Part shown: positions 42,444-48,599 of the stretch, piece after piece
Position numbering within the stretch: the stretch's first letter is position 1
How the letters are laid out: each line of letters begins with the position of its first letter
DNA from: Ignavibacteriota bacterium
GTDB taxonomy: Bacteria > Bacteroidota > Ignavibacteria > Tepidaquicellales > Tepidaquicellaceae
DNA length: 48,599 nt
Direction of reading: 5' to 3'
NCBI GenBank assembly: GCA_016218085.1
Contig: JACREY010000001.1
Span: forward strand, 1 to 48,599
Position numbers and translations under genes: made by a program
Notes under the pieces: generated by a model
Told to the model about the DNA's origin: nothing
Seen by the model: the letters and a program-made list of their open reading frames with translations, nothing else
Databases searched by the model: none

Positions 42444-44987
42444 CTATGTTTTCTTTTTTATAGGGATAGATATTTCTACGCATGTTCCCTTTCCCATGCT
42501 TGATTCAATATGAAAATTACCGCCTAATTGTTCTGTGCGTTCGCGCATATTTATCAAGCCGAAATGCAAGCTTTCGGGTTTAGTACGATCATAATGTAGG
42601 TTGATATCAAAACCCATACCGTCATCTTCGATGCTGAAAAGAATTTCATCTTTGTTTTCGGCTAACATCAACACTATTTTTTTTGCGTCGGAATGTTTGA
42701 TACAATTTGTCAATGCCTCCTGACCAATTCTGTAAAGTGCGATTTCCGTATTCGGATCGTAATGCCTGAATATTGGGATATCGGAGACAAAATTAATTCT
42801 GCCGGAATAAATCTTTTTTGATTCAGTGCACAACAGTTTAAGCGCTGTAACCAACCCAAAATGGTCGAGAGCAGGCGGACGTAAATTGTATGAAATTCCG
42901 CGCACCTCTTTTATAAGACTGTCAATTTCTTTTTTTACGGATCGCAGTTTTGTGCCGTTGATTCTCTTCTTTTCTTTCAGGGTGTCCTCGAAGAAGTTCA
43001 TTTGAAATTTCAAACCGGTCAGCCGTTGACAGACATCATCGTGTAATTCTCTTGAAATCCTAAGCCTCTCTTCTTCATGTGCTTTCTGAATTGAATAAGT
43101 AAAATTTTTCAAATCTTCCGCGCGCTGTTCTGCCTGCGTATTTAATTCCTGAAGTAAAAGTTTTCGTTCCGTTATATCCCAAATGTGGCATTGAATTAAT
43201 CTATCGTTGTTTACAGTATAGGCGATGCTGATAAATTCAATAGTTACTATTTTCTTGTCATTCGTATTGAGTTGGAGCTCGTCATATCTTGCATATCCTT
43301 TCTCTATAATTTCCTTGAATGCCTGTTCGGATTCCGGTATTCCTTTTACAGCTTTTATTTCCCAAAGTTTTTTATCAAAAAAATCTTCTTTAGGGAATCC
43401 TAAAAATTCTATGATGAAGGGATTAATATCATTTATTACTCCTGTTGATGCATCAAGTAATATTAATCCTTCTTTTGAGGTTTCGAATAATCTACGGTAT
43501 TTTATTTCAGAAGATTTGATTGCCTGCTGTGCAAGTTCCTGTTGGGTTATATCCTGACTGGTCCCTATTATTTTTGTTGAGAGTTGATGATCATCAAAAA
43601 CCACCTTCCCCCTTGTGTGTAAAATTCTCTTGGTTTTTTTTTGCTTCAAAATTGCATGTTCGGTTATGAACGGTTTATTGTTGGTTAGAGCATTTTTTAA
43701 GATATCATGAAATCTTTGTCTGTCATCGCTGAAAATATAATTAAGAAATTCGTCCAAGGATATTTCAGGAGCTGATGGATTAAGTCCGAAAATATCACAA
43801 AGTTCTTCCGAGCACCATATTGTGTTAGAATTTACAGTCCATTCCCAGCTTCCAATATGGGCTATCTGCTGAGCTTCGGTAAGCTGCATCTGGCTTTTCT
43901 TTATTTCATCTTCTCTTTTTTTGCGTTCGGTAACATCACGTTTTACGAAAGCAACATGCGTAACCTTGTCACCTTGATTTTTGTACGGATAATAAGCTAT
44001 CTCCATAAATTTTTTACCGAGCAGAGGAAAAGTGAACCATGTTTCATGTTTTATCTCCGAACCGCCAAGGCATTTATCAATATTTTCTTTTATAAGATTA
44101 TTAAAAGTGTCCTCACCAAAAATTTGAGAAATGCTTTTACCTAAAATTTCCGATCTCTCTTTGGACAAAGCCGAGCAATATTCTTCATTGACGGCTTCAT
44201 ATTGATAATTTCTGTTTATAAGACACATTAATTCTTTCGATGCATTTGCAATGAACTCATATTTTCTTCGTATCTCTTCAATATGGCGCCTGTCGGTTTG
44301 ATCGCGTGAATTTACAATTATCCCCGATATGTCGGGATTGTTAAGAAGGTTTTTCCCCACCGATTCCAGAATTTTCCAATCACCGTTTTTGTGCCGGAAG
44401 CGGAATTCTGTTGTTGCTGTAAAACCTGGTATCTCTACCGCTTTATAAAAAAGTTCCAGCACCCTATAAACATCATCGGGATGAATAAATGAGAAAACAT
44501 TCTTGCCTTTAAGCTCATTTTCGGTGTAGCCGAGTATCTTTTCAACAGAGGCGCTGTAGTACATCATATTACCTGCTTTATCAAGAATTGTAACTATATC
44601 AAGTGCGTTTCTAAGTAATGCTTCATAATAATTTACACTTTGTCTAAATGCATCTTCTGCATTTTTTCTTACGTTAATTTCTCTTTTCAGATTTTCAACT
44701 ACGTCTAAAAATCCTTTGAACGTCATGACAAAAGGAGAAAGGTATTCTGTAAAAAAAACTGTCGCTGAAGTTATTATGCTTTCTTTATTACTATTTATGC
44801 TGGGTTCATTTAATATTTTCATAGTAATATCTGAATGCAGGCGAGCAGTATCAAGAATTGATTGACCTCCTCCGAGCGATTTTCTTCCCAAATCGTAAGC
44901 ACGGTTCAAGGCGGTTTCCCCGTTGGTGTCAATATAATTTTTTACCGCATTAATATATTCATTGCAGAATTCTTCACTCAATTCCAT
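42444..44987 (-). CDS. Stressosome-linked histidine kinase: RsbU_N-like domain + four PAS + HisKA_3
   Basis: 847 aa, cytosolic. Residues 1 to about 90 (FCNEYINAVKNYIDTNGET, AYDLGRKSLGGGQSILD, ARLHSDI) match the helical N-terminal domain of the phosphatase RsbU, the part that binds RsbT in Bacillus. Four PAS domains follow (about 130-240, 255-355, 370-490, 500-620). HisKA_3 has RLRISRELHDDVCQ with the phospho-His, and the HATPase has SIEDDGMGFD and GLINMRERTEQLGG. The start overlaps the RsbX stop by 1 bp. The inferred signal path is RsbT released from the stressosome, binding the RsbU_N-like domain, kinase activity, then the NarL-type regulator. Confidence 0.88.
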   Translation of the reverse strand: MELSEEFCNEYINAVKNYIDTNGETALNRAYDLGRKSLGGGQSILDTARLHSDITMKILNEPSINSNKESIITSATVFFTEYLSPFVMTFKGFLDVVENLKREINVRKNAEDAFRQSVNYYEALLRNALDIVTILDKAGNMMYYSASVEKILGYTENELKGKNVFSFIHPDDVYRVLELFYKAVEIPGFTATTEFRFRHKNGDWKILESVGKNLLNNPDISGIIVNSRDQTDRRHIEEIRRKYEFIANASKELMCLINRNYQYEAVNEEYCSALSKERSEILGKSISQIFGEDTFNNLIKENIDKCLGGSEIKHETWFTFPLLGKKFMEIAYYPYKNQGDKVTHVAFVKRDVTERKKREDEIKKSQMQLTEAQQIAHIGSWEWTVNSNTIWCSEELCDIFGLNPSAPEISLDEFLNYIFSDDRQRFHDILKNALTNNKPFITEHAILKQKKTKRILHTRGKVVFDDHQLSTKIIGTSQDITQQELAQQAIKSSEIKYRRLFETSKEGLILLDASTGVINDINPFIIEFLGFPKEDFFDKKLWEIKAVKGIPESEQAFKEIIEKGYARYDELQLNTNDKKIVTIEFISIAYTVNNDRLIQCHIWDITERKLLLQELNTQAEQRAEDLKNFTYSIQKAHEEERLRISRELHDDVCQRLTGLKFQMNFFEDTLKEKKRINGTKLRSVKKEIDSLIKEVRGISYNLRPPALDHFGLVTALKLLCTESKKIYSGRINFVSDIPIFRHYDPNTEIALYRIGQEALTNCIKHSDAKKIVLMLAENKDEILFSIEDDGMGFDINLHYDRTKPESLHFGLINMRERTEQLGGNFHIESSMGKGTCVEISIPIKKKT

Positions 44988-45778
44988 TATCTACTCGGCT
45001 TATTCTTTTCGAGGTACTTTACAACTGTAACTAAAGCATCATCCGATCCTTTTACAAAACGTTTTGTTATATATTCAGCAACATTCTGTGGAGAAATGTT
45101 TACTAATCCTTTTGTGAACGAAAATGAATCATCAGAATAAATTTGATCTCTTGTATAAGTGGGTTCTTCAAGGTCGTTTAAAGGTTCACTTGCTAAATTA
45201 TCATTAGGCCATTCCGGGTAAGAGGGCTGCCATGTATTAAACTGTGAGTCCGCCGCAAAACGTAAAAAATAATCACTTCTAATCCCGTCTGTCGAAAGAA
45301 TTAATAAATCCCCTTTCGAAATTGGAATTATGGTAGCGTATAATTGTGAAAGATTGTATCCCAATACACCTCGGCACATAAAAATACTTTCATAAGCAGG
45401 CTTTGTTTCCGAATCGGCACGTAAAAGTACTCCCTCAACATTACCGATGCTTAACCAGGTAAGAGTATCATCGGTATAATTAATAGAAGCTAAAGCTAGT
45501 ACCACGCCGCGTGTATTTTTTAGTTTTTCATGGCATAGTTTAACTAATTTCATAATAGATAAATCGGCATTGGCTTCCAAAGTATCTACCGCGCACTTTG
45601 CGGCAATTGCAGCTTCATGTCCGTGACCCATTCCATCTACTACACCAACAATTACTTTCTCGGGGAATTCTTTTATTATATATAAATCTCCCGATTCATT
45701 TTGACCGGGAAATATTACAGAAGATGTACTATAAGCAACCCGCGACAGATAAACAGTTTCACCTGTTACATGAGCCAT
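44987..45778 (-). CDS. rsbX: RsbX-like SpoIIE/PP2C phosphatase
   Basis: 263 aa, a single PP2C-type SpoIIE domain: IVGVVDGMGHGHEAAIAAK supplies metal Asp and the DGMGHG signature, VLALASINYTDDTLTW and LSIGNVEGVLLR follow, and LLILSTDGIRSDYF supplies the DG motif. RsbX dephosphorylates RsbS and RsbR to reset the stressosome. The second metal Asp near the C-terminus is less obvious: the tail (YSDDSFSFTKGL..DDALVTVVKYL) has DDALV as the candidate. It overlaps RsbT by 13 bp. Confidence 0.88.
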   Translation of the reverse strand: MAHVTGETVYLSRVAYSTSSVIFPGQNESGDLYIIKEFPEKVIVGVVDGMGHGHEAAIAAKCAVDTLEANADLSIMKLVKLCHEKLKNTRGVVLALASINYTDDTLTWLSIGNVEGVLLRADSETKPAYESIFMCRGVLGYNLSQLYATIIPISKGDLLILSTDGIRSDYFLRFAADSQFNTWQPSYPEWPNDNLASEPLNDLEEPTYTRDQIYSDDSFSFTKGLVNISPQNVAEYITKRFVKGSDDALVTVVKYLEKNKPSR

Positions 45779-46167
45779 TTTTTTACCGATACCCTTGTGC
45801 CTTTTCCGGTTTCCGAAAAGATTTCGAATTCGTCCATTAGCCTTCGAACCCCTGGTAATCCTAAGCCTAAACCTTTACCGGTTGAATAGCCATCTTGCAT
45901 TGCAAGAAAAATATCCGGAATTCCTGGTCCTTTATCTACAGCTGTAATTACAATGCCGACTTTTTTACCGTGTCTGATTGTTTCAATAATCATATCCCCG
46001 TGTTTTGCGAAAATAATAATATTTCTTGCTAGTTCTGAAATTACTGTGGCAATTATAGTTAGGTCTGTCAGTGAAAAATCTAATTCCTTTCCTACTCTTC
46101 TACCAAGCTCCCTAGCGACAATAATATCGGAATCTGAAGTAATTGCAATAGTGGACCCGCCATCCAT
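45766..46167 (-). CDS. rsbT: RsbT serine/threonine kinase (GHKL)
   Basis: 133 aa with an intact Bergerat fold: N-box ISELARNI, G1 AVDKGPGIPD, G2 GKGLGLGLPGVRRLMDEF and closing GKGTRVSVKKW. RsbT phosphorylates RsbS and RsbR under stress, leaves the complex and activates a partner carrying an RsbU_N domain. Here that partner is probably the histidine kinase at 42444. It lies 2 bp after RsbS. A paralogue without ATP-site motifs is at 27843. Confidence 0.93.
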   Translation of the reverse strand: MDGGSTIAITSDSDIIVARELGRRVGKELDFSLTDLTIIATVISELARNIIIFAKHGDMIIETIRHGKKVGIVITAVDKGPGIPDIFLAMQDGYSTGKGLGLGLPGVRRLMDEFEIFSETGKGTRVSVKKWLM

Positions 46168-46169
46168 CC

Positions 46170-46538
46170 CTATATTTTCCTTTTCTTATTGTTACTTGTG
46201 GTAAGAAGAGCAAGACCTTCTTCTAAGTCTAAAGCCGTGGAGATTCCTTCAAGGGTTAGACCAAGTTGAACCATAGTAAATGCAACTTCGGGCTGTATAC
46301 CGCAAATAACCGTATCAGCACCTCGTAACTTTACCATGTGAACAAGGGATCTCAGTGTGCGTGTAGCAAAGGAATCCATTATATCCAGAGCGGTTACATC
46401 AATAATTACTCCTTTGGAACGGTGTTTGCCGACCTGTTCAACAAGGGCGTAATGAAGCTTCAGCAGATCTTCATCTGTAAGAGCTGCTTGTATAGTAGCT
46501 ATTAGATAATCGCTTTGCTTTAATATAGGTACTTCCAC
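46170..46538 (-). CDS. rsbS: RsbS STAS scaffold protein
   Basis: 122 aa, one STAS domain. It contains GVIIDVTALDIMDSFATRTL with the phosphorylatable Ser (DSFATR) at the start of the recognition helix, and ADTVICGIQPEVAFTMVQLG. RsbS and RsbR form the core of the megadalton stressosome. The gene starts 3 bp after the RsbR stop. Confidence 0.93.
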   Translation of the reverse strand: MEVPILKQSDYLIATIQAALTDEDLLKLHYALVEQVGKHRSKGVIIDVTALDIMDSFATRTLRSLVHMVKLRGADTVICGIQPEVAFTMVQLGLTLEGISTALDLEEGLALLTTSNNKKRKI

Positions 46539-46541
46539 TAC

Positions 46542-47459
46542 TTATGCTCCTGCTTGATCTAAAGACAGCTCACTTACAGGAATAACTTTATAACCCAATT
46601 GTCTCTCCGCTTGTTCAATACCACCCTGTAAGTCACCAACTGTATTCATCTTAGTTAAGTCGACTCCTATTGTAACCAATGTTTGGGCAATTTCAGGCGA
46701 TAGACCGGTTACGATAACTGAAGCACCGAGAAGACGTGATGCTTCAACCGTCTGAACCAGGTGGTTTGCTACATTGGAATCCATTGCCGCAACACCGGTA
46801 ATATCTATAACAACAAGTTTAGCACGATTAGTTCTAATTCCTCTAAGCAGTTGCTCAGTTAACTGCCTTGCCCGTTGAGGGTCAATTACGCCAATTATAG
46901 GAAGAATAAGCAATCGGTCACGCACCTGAAGAACTGGAGTAGAAAGTTCACGGATAGCTTCCTGTTGTTGTCTGATGGTTCTTTCGCGTTCCTGAACGAA
47001 ACTTACTGCAACAGTATTAGCAATTCTGTTTGCCGCGGGTTCATAAGCATCAAGTATTCTGTTAAGCAATCCGAAATCATGCTGGTACTTGGCAAATAAT
47101 GAACGGGCAAGTACGTCACGAAGCAGAAGTACAATTCCAATAACTTCGTGAGTTTCAACTCCACGTGGAATAATTCTTTCCGATAGATCACGCGCATATG
47201 TTTGCAATGCTTCAAAAGTTCCAGACTGAAGCGCATCTACGTAGCTATCATATATTGTTGTTGCTTCAGCAAAAATTTCATCCTGACTCATTGCTGTTAA
47301 GAGTTTTGCTTCAGTAATACGCCGCGCCCACTCCTGCCTCAATTGAGTTCTACTTTCGCGAAGGTGTGCTACTAATTGACGTAGTAACTCACTTCTGGAT
47401 TCGTCCGAATTATTAAGATTTGCTTCTAGCGAAAGGTTTCTTCTTTCTGTTTTTGCCAT
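46542..47459 (-). CDS. rsbR: RsbR sensor/scaffold protein of the stressosome
   Basis: About 305 aa. ATG 47459 (MAKTERRNL) is chosen because GAGGAAG directly precedes it; a longer frame to 47528 is less likely. The N-terminal half (about 25-180) is helical with QEWARRITEAKLL, the RsbRD-type turret sensor rather than a heme globin, and no PAS is visible. The C-terminal STAS domain (about 190-295) has LVVIDITGVAAMDSNVANHL (phosphosite Ser) and VIVTGLSPEIAQTLVTIG (second phosphosite Thr). The stimulus is unknown. It is the first gene of the R-S-T-X-HK-RR operon. No promoter motif was recognised upstream. Confidence 0.9.
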   Translation of the reverse strand: MAKTERRNLSLEANLNNSDESRSELLRQLVAHLRESRTQLRQEWARRITEAKLLTAMSQDEIFAEATTIYDSYVDALQSGTFEALQTYARDLSERIIPRGVETHEVIGIVLLLRDVLARSLFAKYQHDFGLLNRILDAYEPAANRIANTVAVSFVQERERTIRQQQEAIRELSTPVLQVRDRLLILPIIGVIDPQRARQLTEQLLRGIRTNRAKLVVIDITGVAAMDSNVANHLVQTVEASRLLGASVIVTGLSPEIAQTLVTIGVDLTKMNTVGDLQGGIEQAERQLGYKVIPVSELSLDQAGA

Positions 47460-47861
47460 TTCTTCCTCTCTGATTTTATTAAAGTTCTTCTTTTGAATTC
47501 TAATATTAATTTTTCCATAAGCTGACAAAAAATCTATGATCGGAATCCACTTTAATTTTGTGTGTAAAGATTACGCCAGCATTATTATTATATCAATCGA
47601 AAGAAATGTGTATTTTTTTATAAATACTTCATATTAAAGCTTCTCATTAGTTTATACTAATTAATCATGGGTAGAAAGCCAATCTTAGTTAAGAGTCACA
47701 TTAATGAATCTATTTGAAAAAAGGTTATTTCATCATAGGTACAACAAACGTCTAGCATTTTCTTGTTGATGTTATTCTAGTTCAACAGCAAACAAATTTT
47801 TTGTTTTTGATTAAGATAGATTTCCAAAATTACAGAGTTGATAACATCTAGTGTCCAAGTG
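47460..47861. other. Gene-free AT-rich stretch upstream of the stressosome operon
   Basis: I see no coding frame, sigma-54 box or RNA gene here in either direction. It must contain the promoter of the minus-strand stressosome operon, but no -10/-35 pair stands out. Together with the hairpin at 47862 and the area to 48039, it makes about 580 bp of non-coding sequence between the operon and the integrase relic. Confidence 0.6.
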
Positions 47862-47904
47862 TAATTTTTGCTAGATGTAAAGTATTTACATCTAGCAAAA
47901 ATTA
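47862..47904. repeat. Perfect 20-bp inverted repeat (hairpin)
   Basis: The left arm 47862-47881 (TAATTTTTGCTAGATGTAAA) and the right arm 47885-47904 are exact reverse complements around a GTA loop. A third copy of the half-motif ACATCTAG lies at about 47844-47851. The stem is AT-rich with T5/A5 at its base, so it could act as a weak bidirectional terminator, but it could equally be a mobile-element or recombination site. No gene ends nearby. Confidence 0.85.
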
Positions 47905-48039
47905 TAATGTACTATCTTTTCCACATCATTACTTCAAGCAACTAACAGATATTCACGATTGAGAGTTGATGGGCAAATAGCGGTGGGAGCTCAAAAAGTT
48001 AAAATTACATGAACTATGTTTTCGTTCCCTAGTTGGTTT

Positions 48040-48398
48040 TCACAATAAATTTACCGCGTCTCTGAAATTTTGCTGCTGGAGGTGAGAATAAACTTGAGTC
48101 GTTGTAAGTGATTCATGACCATGTAATTATTTTACCACATACAGAGAAACTCCCTTTTGAACAAGCAATGAAGCAAAGGAATGCCGCAAAGTGTGGAAGT
48201 GATTTTATCATCTAGTTTAGCTGTATTTACTGCCGTCTTGAATTTTTTGCTGACCTATAATTCACTCAAATTTGCATTTTGTGTTCTAAAGAAAACATAG
48301 TCCTCATTATTCTCTTTTGAGACTAAAGATTTTCTTAAAATCAGTAGTTTCTTCAAGAACGAATTCTTCGGAATAATTCTTTCTTTTTGTTCTTCGTG
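48040..48398 (-). pseudogene. C-terminal relic of a tyrosine recombinase (phage-type integrase)
   Basis: Reading the minus strand from 48398: HEEQKERIIP, then NNEDYVFFRTQ, a stop, KKFKTAVNTAKLDDKI, a one-base frame change, HFHTLRHSFASLLVQKGVSL, a stop, LHGHESLTTTQVYSHL and a final stop (TGA 48040-48042). The catalytic-core residues of the XerC/D class are recognisable (the Arg in HTLRHS, the His in LHGHE, the nucleophile Tyr in VYSHL), but two in-frame stops and a frameshift kill it. The N-terminal half is missing; the relic starts directly beside the terminator of tRNA-Thr. Confidence 0.85.
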
Positions 48399-48423
48399 AT
48401 GAATGAATCGTGTGAGTCAATAA

Positions 48424-48456
48424 AAAAGCCCCAAAACGAAGTGTTTTGAGGCTTTT
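48424..48456 (-). terminator. Intrinsic terminator of tRNA-Thr
   Basis: A 14-bp stem (48424-48437 with 48443-48456, one G-U pair) with a 5-nt loop; on the minus strand it ends in a run of T. It begins 5 bp after the tRNA 3' end. Confidence 0.85.
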
Positions 48457-48460
48457 AGTG

Positions 48461-48533
48461 AGCTGGCGATGGGACTCGAACCCGCAACCTGCTGATTACA
48501 AGTCAGCTGCTCTACCAGTTGAGCTACGCCAGC
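48461..48533 (-). tRNA. tRNA-Thr (anticodon UGU)
   Basis: A 73-nt cloverleaf on the minus strand: acceptor GCTGGCG/CGCCAGC, D-arm region GCTCAACTGGTAGAGC, anticodon stem GCTGA/TCAGC with loop CTTGTAA (anticodon TGT), T-arm TTGCGGGTTCGAGTCCCA. The discriminator base is U and CCA is not encoded. Such genes are common integration sites, and an integrase relic lies 62 bp away. Confidence 0.96.
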
Positions 48534-48599
48534 ATTAAACAATGCTTTCAAAATTGCGTGGCAAATCTAATATAAAATCCCAATACTGCGCAATAATTC

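Noticed and set aside
48040-48398. Functional integrase
   Set aside because: Two in-frame stops, one frameshift and a missing N-terminal half.

Overview
The window is AT-rich DNA from a member of the Ignavibacteria (Bacteroidota/Chlorobi group; Melioribacter- or Ignavibacterium-like). The clearest markers are five copies of the type IX secretion (T9SS) C-terminal sorting domain with the NYPNPFN signature, Ignavibacteria-style FN3 repeat proteins and a PorV/PorQ-like outer-membrane protein. Species cannot be named from sequence alone.

Layout. (1) 1-1180: debris, consisting of a partial secreted-protein gene, a REP-like hairpin, the decayed tail of a T9SS protein and a decayed IS256-type transposase. 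(2) 1184-17499, minus strand: a long, tightly packed exopolysaccharide (EPS) operon. In transcription order it holds Wzz co-polymerase, CpsD-like ATPase, a previously unmarked 55-aa membrane peptide, Wzy/O-antigen-ligase-like polymerase, GT26, a possible 39-aa peptide, GT4, CE4 deacetylase, an aminotransferase-GNAT fusion, two more CelD/BcsL-type GNATs, a proline-dehydrogenase-fold protein, GH9 and GT2. (3) 17859-27718, plus strand, divergent: Wza-like export lipoprotein, PorV-like protein, WecA-like initiating transferase, a giant FN3/T9SS protein, a small secreted protein and a GH18 gene split by a frameshift in an A11 tract. (4) 27843-30902: a degenerate RsbT-like protein, a REC-PAS-PAS histidine kinase and a NarL-type regulator. 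(5) 31205-39946: a second GH18, a GT plus Wzx flippase pair behind an excellent sigma-54 promoter, a pseudo-receiver and a third, large GH18. (6) 40015-47459, minus strand: a complete stressosome operon (RsbR-RsbS-RsbT-RsbX, then an RsbU_N-PAS4 histidine kinase and a NarL-type regulator), followed by a stand-alone receiver and a sigma-54 activator lacking its own receiver. (7) 48040-48533: a dead tyrosine recombinase tail abutting a tRNA-Thr(UGU) gene.

Working model. Regions 2, 3 and 5 together form a nearly complete Wzx/Wzy-type EPS pathway: initiation, transfer, flipping, polymerisation, chain-length control, export and modification by deacetylation and acylation. It comes with T9SS-exported GH18 enzymes that could trim or anchor a GlcNAc-type polymer. 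Control appears to come from the stressosome, because its histidine kinase carries the domain that RsbT normally binds in RsbU, and from a sigma-54 activator whose likely targets include the promoters at about 17805 and 32853. The most novel points are the stressosome/two-component/sigma-54/EPS combination, the second module built around an apparently ATPase-dead RsbT paralogue, a palindrome shared by the activator gene and the GH18-3 locus, and the A11 frameshift. Function assignments rest on motifs read by eye; no database search was run.
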